Assembly: GCA_002383375.1 (NCBI GenBank)
Contig: DFYR01000004.1
Span: forward strand, 585 to 25,454
Reading direction: 5' to 3'
Length of the DNA stretch: 24,870 nucleotides
DNA from: Spirochaetaceae bacterium UBA4077
Lineage (GTDB): Bacteria; Spirochaetota; Spirochaetia; Treponematales; Rectinemataceae
Below the pieces are notes generated by a model. The model was not told where the DNA came from, made no database searches, and saw only the letters and a list, made by a program, of their open reading frames with translations. The position numbers and the translations under genes were made by a program. Shown here one piece after another: positions 5,901-14,237 of this stretch; the first letter of the stretch is position 1; each line of letters begins with the position of its first letter.

Positions 5901-8857
5901 GGGGCCACCTCCCTCTGTAGTCCTTTAAATATAGCATGGATACGCTTTTCCGTGTCCGGCGAAAGCGCTGCTGGGGCTCCGTAGTAGCGGTAGGCCGACT
6001 CCACTTCGTAGCCGCCCTGGGAGAATGCTTCCTCGCTGGGTATGTAGCCCACCGTGCCGCCTGCGTAGCCGCAGACTAGGAGCTTGGCCGGCAGGGCGCG
6101 GCTTTTCAAATCCATACCGATGCGGCAGAAGAGTTCGCCGGGAACCGCGAAGAGCTGAAGTTCCTTGCCCAGGGCTACTAGGCCGAAGCGGGCTCGAGTC
6201 GCTGCAGGACCTTTGTAGCGCCCCTGGGCGTCGAAGCTCTGGCTTTTTAGACGCCTAGCCCAAGCCAGGAAGCTTTGGGCTTCGAGAAGTGGAGCGCCGT
6301 GAGTGGTTGCGAAATCCTGGGCCGTGGAGGCGGCCGGAGCGGATGGGGCGCCGTGGGTGGCGGCGAAAGCCTGGTCTGCCGGAGCGGATGGGGCGCCGTG
6401 GGTGGCGGCACGGCCCTGGTCTGACGGAACGGATGGGGCGCCGTGGATGGCGGCACGGCCCTGGTCTGACGGAGCGGATGGGGCGACGTGGGTCGCGGCG
6501 AAACCCCGGGGGGCCTGCGAAGCTGCTGCGCCTTCCGCCGCGCCCTTCTCGACTGTGTGGATAAGGTTTTCACAGTCGCGTATCAGGGCTTCGAGCTCAG
6601 CCTTTATTGGTTGGGCGGCATAAGGAAGCAGGACGTTTTTTTTAGCCGCGGTCAGCCTGCAGGATTGCAGCCAGCGGATTTTTTCGCCCTTGGCCAAACC
6701 GTTTTGTATCGAATGAGCCAAACCCGCCTCTAAAGCCTGCGCTATGCCGGCGGCAATTCGCTGGGCATCCTCGTAGCGACCTTCGGCAAACTCAGTGCCG
6801 TCTGCTGTTGTAATGTTGGGCCGAACATCGCCGCAGGCGCCCTGGAGGGGCAGCGCGATCGCCCCGCCGAAAGCTTTGCCCAGAATGGATGCTGCCAGGC
6901 CGGGATAATCGGCGGAGATGCTGGACAGGGACACTCCCAAGCTGGTGGGATGGAGTGCCATATTGAAGAGAAGCGCTTTGGGCATTCCCCGGGCATCGAT
7001 GAAGAAGAGGCTCGACAGGGAATCGTCCAGGGGGCCTGCGGGGTTGGGTTTCATGATGATCTTGCCGCTGCCGGGATCCGATGATCTGCGGTTGATGCCA
7101 AAGGGTTGGAGCCTGGTTTCCAGGAACAGCGGGGCTGCGGGCAGCATCGCCGCGTTTGCCGCTTGCGCTGCTTCGAGCATGGCGGCCTCCAGGCTGAGCA
7201 GAAAGGCTTTGTCCTGTTTTAAAAGGCCCAGGTCGATGGCGGCCGGGGCGGTATGGGAGTGAGTGGCAAAGAGGAAGACCGCTTTTTTTTCGATGCCGCA
7301 GAGGGCCGCCAGTTTGCGCTCCAGTCGCGACGCCCAGGCTTTTGAGAACTCCAGGACGTCGGCGGAGACTAGGAGGGCTTGCCCTCCTGGGGCCTTTAGG
7401 CGGCAGGCCCTCACCTTGAGGGGATCTTTCTGGTCATCGGCTTTGCCCGTTCTGGCAATGTGACCCTGGAGGAGGACGCCCAGTCGGGGAGGGAGTTCCG
7501 CCTCAGAAGCACCGCAAAAGAGGCAGCCGGCCTCATCGATTACCTCGAGAACATCAATGAGGGGAATGCCGTTGTGGTAACCCGAGTCCAGGTCGGGAGT
7601 GGCGGGAATGGCCGGCAGCACTGTGCCTTCGGCCGAGATAGTCTGGACGGGGATCCCCAGGCGGGAGTGACCTATGTAGGCTTTTTCGATGGTAGCGATA
7701 AAGGAGGCGGCGACCTGGGCGCAGCGGAGCCGTTGGGCATCGTCGCCGGCGGCGAGGTAGAGTTCGGCGAAGGTCCGGGCTGCCTCGAAGCTGGACCACC
7801 AAGGGCAGGCCGAATCGATGGGACTGCCGTCCTCGGCGTCGATGCTGCGATAGATGCCGCCATGGGGGGCTCTGCCGACAGCCGCACAGCGCCAGGCGAT
7901 TCTGCGCAAAAGCTCGAGGGTTCGGGACTCAGGTAGGGGCCTGAGGGCGCGCCTGAAAAGCTGGAGACTGAGGCCGACGAATTCGATTGCGTGGCCGGGG
8001 TTGGTCCTGACGCGCCCGTCCTCCACAAGGGGCTTACCCTGCCCGTCCAGCGCTTCGACGAGAGCAGGCTCGCCGGCCTTGTTCGTGTAAAGAAAATTCA
8101 AAAGGACACTGCTCAGGATTTTCTCAGCCCGCCCGAGGTCTTCAGCCCGGCCCGAGTGGTTGTAGAGGAGCTCGCAGGCGCCTAGGGCTATCATCTGGCC
8201 TTCGTAGCCTCGCCGGGGCGCAGGCCGACGGAACTGCCCGCCGGGCTCGAAGAAGATCTGGTCGTTTCTGCATCTGCCCTGGACAGCCTCGTCCACGGCA
8301 TGGCGCAGGAAGGAAGCGATGCGTTCCAGATCGTCGTTCTTTCCCTGGGAAAGGGCAAAAGCGAATAGCCCTTTGAGCGCGAAGAGATGACTCAAGGTGA
8401 CGGCGTCGTTTTTATCATCATCAAAAAGCGGCTGACCTTCTGGATCCATGACAAAATAGAAACTTGGCGTATTCGCATGCACAGGAAGACAGACGGCAAG
8501 GAGCTTTGCATAGAGGGCTTCGCCCATCGCTCTAAGGGCATCTGAAGAAGGCAGCCCGGGAGGTGATTCGCGCATAATCCAGCCGATATGGGCAGCCAGG
8601 GATTCCAGGGCTCTTCCCTGGATCCAGCCATAGATTCGATTGTTTCGGTAAAATTCGATTGCCTGGTCGCGCTCTTGCCCATCACGCGGATCGAACTTCA
8701 TATCGACCCAACCCAAGCCAGTGCCGGCCTGGAACCGCTCCAGCGTTTTTGTCATAGTTGGTCCGCAAATTTTTAGTATGCTGGGGCTAAGGCTCGCAAG
8801 GCTCAGTCTTGCCTGCCATAGGTCGGGCAAGGCCAAAGGAAAGGGAGTTTCGCTCAC
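5897..8857 (-). CDS. Fusion of AGE-like (alpha/alpha) barrel and neutral-ceramidase-like amidohydrolase
   Basis: This is a predicted 986-residue protein with two parts. Residues about 35-440 look like an (alpha/alpha)6 barrel of the N-acylglucosamine 2-epimerase/cellobiose epimerase type, with the NPGHAIEF motif (286-293) and WW...A..TFAELYLAAGD. Residues about 455-955 resemble neutral/alkaline ceramidase: LLVSADVLEF, FATHSHTAPA (zinc-binding-type His533 and His535), NRRSSDP, HPTSLG, ISADYPG, LQGACGDVRP and the late GYAGGTVGYIPS...GGYEVESAYRYYG. Residues 786-856 are a 15-residue repeat tract absent from typical members. There is no signal peptide, so it is probably cytoplasmic. The frame opens further upstream to a TTG at 8947, inside the previous gene. 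I chose the GTG at 8857 because GAGGTG precedes it and it lies about 30 bases after the previous stop; an ATG at 8755 (952 residues) is possible. Catalysis is inferred. Confidence 0.8.
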   Translation of the reverse strand: MSETPFPLALPDLWQARLSLASLSPSILKICGPTMTKTLERFQAGTGLGWVDMKFDPRDGQERDQAIEFYRNNRIYGWIQGRALESLAAHIGWIMRESPPGLPSSDALRAMGEALYAKLLAVCLPVHANTPSFYFVMDPEGQPLFDDDKNDAVTLSHLFALKGLFAFALSQGKNDDLERIASFLRHAVDEAVQGRCRNDQIFFEPGGQFRRPAPRRGYEGQMIALGACELLYNHSGRAEDLGRAEKILSSVLLNFLYTNKAGEPALVEALDGQGKPLVEDGRVRTNPGHAIEFVGLSLQLFRRALRPLPESRTLELLRRIAWRCAAVGRAPHGGIYRSIDAEDGSPIDSACPWWSSFEAARTFAELYLAAGDDAQRLRCAQVAASFIATIEKAYIGHSRLGIPVQTISAEGTVLPAIPATPDLDSGYHNGIPLIDVLEVIDEAGCLFCGASEAELPPRLGVLLQGHIARTGKADDQKDPLKVRACRLKAPGGQALLVSADVLEFSKAWASRLERKLAALCGIEKKAVFLFATHSHTAPAAIDLGLLKQDKAFLLSLEAAMLEAAQAANAAMLPAAPLFLETRLQPFGINRRSSDPGSGKIIMKPNPAGPLDDSLSSLFFIDARGMPKALLFNMALHPTSLGVSLSSISADYPGLAASILGKAFGGAIALPLQGACGDVRPNITTADGTEFAEGRYEDAQRIAAGIAQALEAGLAHSIQNGLAKGEKIRWLQSCRLTAAKKNVLLPYAAQPIKAELEALIRDCENLIHTVEKGAAEGAAASQAPRGFAATHVAPSAPSDQGRAAIHGAPSVPSDQGRAATHGAPSAPADQAFAATHGAPSAPAASTAQDFATTHGAPLLEAQSFLAWARRLKSQSFDAQGRYKGPAATRARFGLVALGKELQLFAVPGELFCRIGMDLKSRALPAKLLVCGYAGGTVGYIPSEEAFSQGGYEVESAYRYYGAPAALSPDTEKRIHAIFKGLQREVAP
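6294..6510 (-). repeat. In-frame 45-bp minisatellite in the ceramidase-like gene
   Basis: Successive copies of the segment GGATGGGGCG start at 6341, 6386, 6431 and 6476, exactly 45 bases apart. A diverged, longer 54-base unit lies to the left from 6294. On the coding strand each unit encodes about 15 residues of the pattern ATHGAPSAPSDQGRA, rich in Ala, Pro, Gly and Ser, a probable flexible linker. Because 45 is a multiple of three, copy-number changes would keep the frame. The adjacent copies differ at only a few bases, which suggests recent expansion. Confidence 0.9.
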
Positions 8858-8886
8858 ACCGCACCTCATGGCAAGGCCGGGCTTGT

Positions 8887-9840
8887 CTACACCGTGCCGA
8901 CCCTGAAGGATTTTTTGAAGTGATTGCGCCTGAAGCGCTCTACCCAAACGACGATTGTCGCGACTACCAGTCTAGGCACGATAAGCCAGAAAAGTCCAAT
9001 GCCGATTCCCGCATAGAGGATGCTGTCCTCCAGAAGCGAATGGGAGATTGCCGCGTGGTGGTTGAAAAGGTCGCCTTCCTGTTTTTTAAACCCGCCCCTA
9101 TCGTATTCGGACTTTATTATGCCCGCGCCATAGGCATAACCGACAATATTGATGACGATCCAGAGGAAGCTCGCTTTTTCGGGCAGCCCGAAAACCTTCA
9201 TAAATGGCGCCATGATTTTTGAAAGAAGATCTATAACCTTGAATTCCTCCAGAAGGCTCTGGACGATCATGATGATAAGCACAAAGATGCTTACCTTTAC
9301 CACTGTCCTGAGGCTGGATAAGCCCCAGTTTGCCAGCATAGACAGAAAGTTGCTTTTGTCGCTGCTCAAGCCGGCTGAATAAATCACCTCCCTCAATGAG
9401 GCAGGCAAGAGTAGGTTCAATGCCAGGGCGATGACGATAGCCATGCTGATCCGAAGCACTGCCATTTTCACCGCCGAAGAGCCTGCGGATTTCATTACCG
9501 AGGTTTCAACGATGAGATTATGTGCGGTCAGCGACATGAGGGCGAGAATCGTTGCATCCCTCATCGAGAGCGAAAGACTTCCCATGACGGCTATCGCTGA
9601 GTAATTGTTCAGCAGTAAGGCTGAAATGAATACCAAGGCAGCTTCGCCGGGTAGGCCGATGAGTTTCATGAGAGGCGCCAACAAGCGGGCGATATGGTTT
9701 AAAAGCCCGCTCCACCCCAAGAGAGCGACCACCAGGCTTGTGGGTAGCATTATTCTGAGGAGAAACCAGATGGTTTTGAGGGATTTTTTAGCACCCTTCG
9801 CGACAGCGCCGCCTATCCTCACTGTAGGATTCTTATCCAT
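8887..9840 (-). CDS. Nucleoside-recognition (Gate) domain membrane protein, spore-maturation-like
   Basis: The 317-residue membrane protein has two similar halves, each with a Gate-type pattern: a segment like LLAPLMKLIGLPGEAALVF at about 53-71 and its counterpart IMAPFMKVFGLPEKASFLW at about 209-227. About eight to nine hydrophobic segments are visible. The family includes SpmA/SpmB-like and nucleoside-recognition proteins, thought to be transporters or channel-like gates; no substrate is established for this type. The start has GAAGGG just upstream. Its stop lies about 30 bases before the fusion gene start, so it is probably the first gene of the operon and a candidate uptake or export component for that pathway. 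Spirochaetes do not sporulate, so a spore role is unlikely. Confidence 0.85.
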   Translation of the reverse strand: MDKNPTVRIGGAVAKGAKKSLKTIWFLLRIMLPTSLVVALLGWSGLLNHIARLLAPLMKLIGLPGEAALVFISALLLNNYSAIAVMGSLSLSMRDATILALMSLTAHNLIVETSVMKSAGSSAVKMAVLRISMAIVIALALNLLLPASLREVIYSAGLSSDKSNFLSMLANWGLSSLRTVVKVSIFVLIIMIVQSLLEEFKVIDLLSKIMAPFMKVFGLPEKASFLWIVINIVGYAYGAGIIKSEYDRGGFKKQEGDLFNHHAAISHSLLEDSILYAGIGIGLFWLIVPRLVVATIVVWVERFRRNHFKKSFRVGTV

Positions 9841-9921
9841 TCACCCTTCCATAGGTCTTTGAGCCTGAGTATGGTAACACGAGCCGGCGGGAAGGGAACA
9901 GGGGGACAAGGCACGTGCACT

Positions 9922-9985
9922 AGGCAGCTTCATTGCAAGGGCAGTGCCGCTGCGTACTGCTCGATACAGCGATAATGAAGCCTGC
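9922..9985. repeat. Long imperfect hairpin between malQ and the Gate-domain gene
   Basis: Outer arms GCAGCTTCATT (9924-9934) and AATGAAGCCTGC (9974-9985) pair over 11 bases with one bulged C. An inner 5-bp stem GCAGT/ACTGC (9941-9945, 9956-9960) sits inside. It directly follows the minus-strand malQ stop at 9997, so it may act as its transcript end or as a repeat-type structure. No U-tract follows. I did not find integron core heptamers at its ends. Confidence 0.35.
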
Positions 9986-9996
9986 AACGAGTATGC

Positions 9997-12138
9997 TCAA
10001 CGGCGCGCGGCGGAGAGCGCTCTCATCGAACCTGCAAATTCGCTGTCTTTGAGCAGCGCTTCGATCGTAGGTTTTAGCCTGTAGCGCCAGTTGGAACCGC
10101 CCGTGGTACCGGGCACGTTGATCCTTTCCTTGGCTGGATCCGCTTCACGGTAGTCCTCGCTGGCGGCCAGGAGATCCTGGAGGGGGTGTACGAGGATCCT
10201 TGAATTGACCGAAGCGAAGCCGAGAAGGAGGGTATAAGCAGCTTCAGCGGTGAGTGAAGGTGGAACCGACATTGCATCGGTCTTAGCTCCCAGCATATCC
10301 CAGAGAGCTTGACGATCGACTTCTTCTTCCCACCATTGCCGCAAGTTGCTGGAGTCGTGGACCGACATGCAGGCGACAGAGTCTTCAGGATATTCATCTA
10401 AGGGTATGTAGGGAGCTCCTTCTATATCCCAGGCTCTGTGCCAGCGCAAGACCCGCAGGCCAGGTATGCCCAGATTGGAGAGAACGGCGGGTACGCAGGG
10501 AGGAACGGCGCCCAGGTCTTCGGCGCAGGCCTGCATGGAAACGCTGTCGATGAGGGTTTTGAGGATTTTTTCGCCATTCCGTTCCCATAAGGCCATGGAT
10601 TCGGATCTTCTCAACAGGATCAAGCCTTCTAGACGCTGCCGCTCATCTTCCCCGAGGCTCTTCCAGGCTTTCGTATCCCTGTATTCCCAGGCGGGGACAA
10701 ACTGCCCGGATGACAGTTCCTGAAGGCTTTTGTCCCTCCATGCGACGAGAAATTGTTCTTTGCAGCGATCCGCGGCTTTTTGGAATGCCGCAGACGAAGC
10801 TGTCTCGGCATTGTAGCCTTGCATTACCGCTTGTACCGCAAAAGTAATGTCTTTTCCTCCCTTGACCTGGGGCGAGAAAAGAAAGAGTGGCTCATTGTCG
10901 ATTCGCTGAAAAAGTATTTCCTGGATCCTGCGGGCTATTTCCACCGGCAGGCCCGCCAAGGCATCGCCAAGGAAGGATTCGGGTACATGGGGCTTCGACA
11001 GCCAGCGGATCCGCCCTGCGTCAAAGCCGAGAGCGTCGAGTTCGTGATAGAGAAGAGGATATTCGGGTTTAAAATGGCCAAGGATTCCGTCGGCTTCGTG
11101 TATGTCCACCGCCCAGATTCTGAAGAACCCTAATACGTGATCGATCCTGAAAAGGGAATAGAACTGATCGGCCGAGCGTAGGCGCTCCTTCCAGAAGGAA
11201 TAGTCTTCCTTTTCCAGCAGGTCCCAGCGATAGAGTGGGAAACCCCAGTTCTGCCCCAGATGCGAATACATGTCCGGCGGAGCTCCTGCCGTATAGTCCA
11301 GGTCGAAAAGCTGCCGGCGCTGCCAGACTTCCGCCGAATCCATATTGAGCAGGATAGGGATATCGCCCATGACATCGACGCCAAGACCGAGCGCGTAACG
11401 GCAAGCTTTGGAATACTGTCCTTCGGCGCGCATCTGGATCCATGCATGAAAGCGCAAGGGTCGAGCCAGCTCAGGGTCGTTCCATAGTTTTTGAATAGCC
11501 GCTTCATCGGGATTCCGATGATCTTTCCACTCCCACCATGGCTTGCCTGCGTTGCGCCGCTTTAATTCCACAAAACAAGCGTAGGCTTTTACCCAGTTCC
11601 TCGACTCCGCCCAGCGTTCGATCTGATCGAAAAGGACTTGAGCTCGCGACGAATCGGAGAGCAAATTCCACAAGGATTCCAGAATGGATATTTTTTCGCC
11701 GAGTATGTGTTCGTAGGGTACGCCTCCCTGCTGTTCAGCCCATCGACGAGCATTGATCACGAGGGCTGCTGCCTTATCCTTCGTCTGCTTTATGATGTCG
11801 CGCAACGCAGCTTCGCCTTTGGTGATAGTGGCATTTGGTTGCAGCGTTTTGTTGCCCGACTGCCAGTCTTGAAGGGGTGAAAGGCTGAGTTCGGGAAGCT
11901 CAGTGATTCGAAGGTATATTGGATTGAGAGCGAAGGCTGACAAGGCGCTGTAGGGTGAAGTTTCGAAGCCCGTATCGTTGACCGGCAGAATCTGGAGCAG
12001 ATTCATGCCCCATGATTTAGCCAGTGCGGCCATGCGTTCGATATCAGAAAATTCACCGCAAGCTCCCTCGGAGGTGTTAAGCGACAGCAGGGGCAGCGCA
12101 AACCCGATCGAGCGATTGCCGGCATTGATTTGCTTCAT
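9997..12138 (-). CDS. malQ: 4-alpha-glucanotransferase (amylomaltase, GH77)
   Basis: MalQ transfers alpha-1,4-glucan segments between maltooligosaccharides and releases glucose, working in the cytoplasm in maltodextrin and glycogen metabolism. The 713-residue protein has the GH77 catalytic set: nucleophile Asp333 in FRIDHVLGFF, acid/base Glu540 in CAEDLG and Asp595 in VHDSSN. GAPPDMYSHLGQNWGFPLY marks the donor site, and SPYSALSAFALNPIYL near the N-terminus is typical. It is of the long, E. coli-like size class (E. coli about 694) rather than the 500-residue thermophile form. The frame extends upstream within radA, but the ATG at 12138 has TGGAG six bases before it and begins the family's conserved N-terminus. 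Only one base separates it from the radA stop, so it is probably translated by coupling. Confidence 0.95.
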   Translation of the reverse strand: MKQINAGNRSIGFALPLLSLNTSEGACGEFSDIERMAALAKSWGMNLLQILPVNDTGFETSPYSALSAFALNPIYLRITELPELSLSPLQDWQSGNKTLQPNATITKGEAALRDIIKQTKDKAAALVINARRWAEQQGGVPYEHILGEKISILESLWNLLSDSSRAQVLFDQIERWAESRNWVKAYACFVELKRRNAGKPWWEWKDHRNPDEAAIQKLWNDPELARPLRFHAWIQMRAEGQYSKACRYALGLGVDVMGDIPILLNMDSAEVWQRRQLFDLDYTAGAPPDMYSHLGQNWGFPLYRWDLLEKEDYSFWKERLRSADQFYSLFRIDHVLGFFRIWAVDIHEADGILGHFKPEYPLLYHELDALGFDAGRIRWLSKPHVPESFLGDALAGLPVEIARRIQEILFQRIDNEPLFLFSPQVKGGKDITFAVQAVMQGYNAETASSAAFQKAADRCKEQFLVAWRDKSLQELSSGQFVPAWEYRDTKAWKSLGEDERQRLEGLILLRRSESMALWERNGEKILKTLIDSVSMQACAEDLGAVPPCVPAVLSNLGIPGLRVLRWHRAWDIEGAPYIPLDEYPEDSVACMSVHDSSNLRQWWEEEVDRQALWDMLGAKTDAMSVPPSLTAEAAYTLLLGFASVNSRILVHPLQDLLAASEDYREADPAKERINVPGTTGGSNWRYRLKPTIEALLKDSEFAGSMRALSAARR

Positions 12139-12139
12139 A

Positions 12140-13474
12140 TCAGCTCCAGAGAATCTTAACGGCAGCACGGAGGCTGGGCGCCTGCAGCCACTCTTTTTTC
12201 GCGCCCGGCTCGACCGGCCCCAGCGTACGTGAAAAACCGAGGGCCTTTGCGGCCTTGGCGCGCTTAGCCATCTGCCGTACCGGCCTGAGTTCGCCGGCGA
12301 GCGAAAGTTCGCCAGAAAGGGCTGCGTCCTTTGGAATGCTTTGATTTGTCCTGGCTGAATAAAGGGCGGCGGCCAACGCAAGATCGATGCCGGGTTCGGT
12401 CAGGCGCAGTCCGCCGGCTACGTTGATATACAGGTCCTGATCGGAGAGTTTAATACCAGTCTGTTTTTCCAGGACCGCTGCGATGCGCGCCACCCGAGAG
12501 GCGTCCACTCGGTCGGAATATACCCTGGTGAGTCCTGCTTTGGCCGGCACCGTGAGCGCTTGGATTTCCACAAGGAGTATGCGGGAACCTTCGTGCACCA
12601 TGGCGATAGCCACGCCGGGAGGCAGTTCTCCGTCGCGGCGCACCAGGAGGATCCCCGTGGGATCGGTAATTTCTTTCAAGCCTTTCGGCTCCATTCTATA
12701 AAGGCCCAGCTCGTCGGTGGAACCGTAACGGTTTTTAGTAGCCCGGAGAGCGCGCAGTTCTCCTTCGGCCTGTTCGAACGCGAGTACTGCGTCCACGATA
12801 TGCTCCGCCGCCTTTGGGCCAGCGATGAATCCGTCTTTTGTTACATGGGCGACGAAGATGATTATCGAATCGTGATTTTTAGCCCATTCGGTGAGTTCGA
12901 GAGTGCAGTATTTTATCTGGTTGGCCGATCCTGGAACGACTCCGGCGTCGGGAGAATAGACGGTTTGGATAGAATCGATGACGACGAGGATGGGTCGTAC
13001 GGCCTCCATGGCGGAAATTATTTTATCCAGTTCAGAGGTGCAGAGCACTTCCAGCCCTTCTATGAGCGCGCCTAGCCTGTCGGCGCGCATGCGAATCTGC
13101 CCCGGCGATTCCTCGCCGGAAATATAGAGGAGCCGGCCCGCCGATTTTATGCTTGCGCAAATCTGTAAAAGGAGCGTGCTTTTTCCGATACCAGGCTCCC
13201 CTCCCAGCAATACGGCGGATCCGCGCATAAAACCGCCGCCGAGTACTCTATCTAATTCCTCGCTGCCTGAAAGTATACGGGTTCCTGAGGAGGGATCGAT
13301 GGATTTTATGGGAAGGGAATAACTTTCACCTTTGATTTCAGGCCTTTTTGAGCGGGCCGATTGTGTCTGCTCGAGAAGGGTATTCCATTGTCCGCACTCC
13401 GGACAGCGTCCCAGCCATTTAGGCTCGGAATGTCCGCAGTTGGAACAGCGATAGAGCGTGGCTAATTTCCTCAT
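12140..13474 (-). CDS. radA: DNA repair protein RadA (Sms)
   Basis: RadA is a RecA-like ATPase that drives branch migration of recombination intermediates. The 444-residue protein has the four-cysteine zinc finger (C10, C13, C24, C27), a Walker A loop GGEPGIGKST at 91-100, Walker B-like ILVVIDSIQ (162-170), the RadA-specific KNRYG motif at 247-251, and the C-terminal Lon-protease-like domain (IALVHEGS-type segment and NVAGGLRLTEPGIDLALAAALYS). Length is usual for the family. The start ATG has no clear ribosome binding site, but it begins exactly at the conserved zinc-finger N-terminus. It is the first gene of a radA-malQ pair and is divergent from the histone-like gene. Confidence 0.97.
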   Translation of the reverse strand: MRKLATLYRCSNCGHSEPKWLGRCPECGQWNTLLEQTQSARSKRPEIKGESYSLPIKSIDPSSGTRILSGSEELDRVLGGGFMRGSAVLLGGEPGIGKSTLLLQICASIKSAGRLLYISGEESPGQIRMRADRLGALIEGLEVLCTSELDKIISAMEAVRPILVVIDSIQTVYSPDAGVVPGSANQIKYCTLELTEWAKNHDSIIIFVAHVTKDGFIAGPKAAEHIVDAVLAFEQAEGELRALRATKNRYGSTDELGLYRMEPKGLKEITDPTGILLVRRDGELPPGVAIAMVHEGSRILLVEIQALTVPAKAGLTRVYSDRVDASRVARIAAVLEKQTGIKLSDQDLYINVAGGLRLTEPGIDLALAAALYSARTNQSIPKDAALSGELSLAGELRPVRQMAKRAKAAKALGFSRTLGPVEPGAKKEWLQAPSLRAAVKILWS

Positions 13475-13546
13475 ACTATAGCTATCGTATCCGAGCTGTC
13501 GTTTCGCTTCAATGGATCCAATTAAAAATGAATTTAAAATATTCTC

Positions 13547-13576
13547 TTGTCATGTCATGGATTTCTGCATTATGAT
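13547..13576 (+). promoter_or_regulatory. Predicted sigma-70 promoter of the histone-like gene
   Basis: TTGTCA (13547-13552) and TATGAT (13571-13576) are 18 bases apart and each differs from consensus at one position. Transcription would begin near 13583, leaving a short leader with GGAGGT before the GTG at 13597. Confidence 0.55.
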
Positions 13577-13596
13577 ATAAGTACGGAGGTTTCCAC

Positions 13597-14154
13597 GTGG
13601 ATAAAAAAGCTATAACTTCGATGAAGAAGCTCGTGAGAAACGGACGCGACCTAGCCGAAATTATCACTAAATATCTTTCGGTACTCGAAGCGGCTATCGC
13701 AACTGAATCCCCCGAAGCCACTGCCAAAAAGACTGTTCCTGCAAAAAAGCCTGTGGTAAAAGCGGGTGCTAAAAAGCCTGCTAAAAAGGCAGCCGAAAAA
13801 AAGGAAAGTCCAGTCAAGGCGAAGGCAGTAAAAAAAGCGGCAAAACCTAAGGTGGAAAACGCTAAAAAGGCTACAAAAAAAGGCGCGGTTGAAAAGAAAG
13901 CAACTCCTAAAGCTAAAGCCGCTCCTAAAAAGCCCGTAGAGAAGAAGGCGGCTGAAAAAAAACCTGCGGTAAAAAAGACTGCCGCCGCCAAGGTTCCGAA
14001 AAAGGTTCCTGCAACGGCTAAGGCATCGGTCGAGAAGCTTGTTCCGGTAAAACCCGCCGCTGAAGCAGTCCCTGTCGTCCCAGCGCAGAATCCCGCGGTC
14101 CAGGAAAAGCCTAAAGCCGTTCGTCGCGGAAGACCGCCCAAGAAAGCAAAGTAA
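13597..14154 (+). CDS. Histone H1-like lysine/alanine-rich DNA-binding protein
   Basis: The 185-residue protein begins with a short ordered segment (residues 1-40, MKKLVRNGRDLAEIITKYLSVLEAA). About 130 residues of Lys/Ala/Pro/Val low-complexity sequence follow, with repeated AKKP, EKKA and VKKA blocks like the tail of eukaryotic histone H1. It ends in RRGRPPKKAK, where the R-G-R-P core is an AT-hook that enters the DNA minor groove. Such proteins compact the chromosome in some spirochaetes and other bacteria. The start is GTG, with GGAGGT about seven bases upstream and a good promoter before it. It contains no cysteine or aromatic-rich folded core. The antisense strand has long open frames only because of the biased codons. 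Confidence 0.88.
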   Translation: MDKKAITSMKKLVRNGRDLAEIITKYLSVLEAAIATESPEATAKKTVPAKKPVVKAGAKKPAKKAAEKKESPVKAKAVKKAAKPKVENAKKATKKGAVEKKATPKAKAAPKKPVEKKAAEKKPAVKKTAAAKVPKKVPATAKASVEKLVPVKPAAEAVPVVPAQNPAVQEKPKAVRRGRPPKKAK

Positions 14155-14237
14155 AGGGTTTTTTCGAAAAAGCAATCTCTTTGTATCACGGATCGAGATG
14201 GCGTTGTGCGCTTTCGAGATCTTGAAGGTCGGACGCC

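Noticed and set aside
6247..6623. Several Pro/Trp-rich repeat proteins in other frames over the minisatellite
   Set aside because: A 45-base repeat stays open in all frames; these are shadows of the ceramidase-like gene.
8858..8947. N-terminal extension of the fusion protein from TTG at 8947
   Set aside because: It would overlap the upstream gene by about 60 bases, lacks a ribosome binding site and adds residues unlike the following domain.
13509..14189. Phe/Ala-rich 226-residue membrane-like protein antisense to the histone-like gene
   Set aside because: Lys-rich codons read backwards give Phe-rich frames; there is no ribosome binding site, and the plus strand has a promoter and good start.
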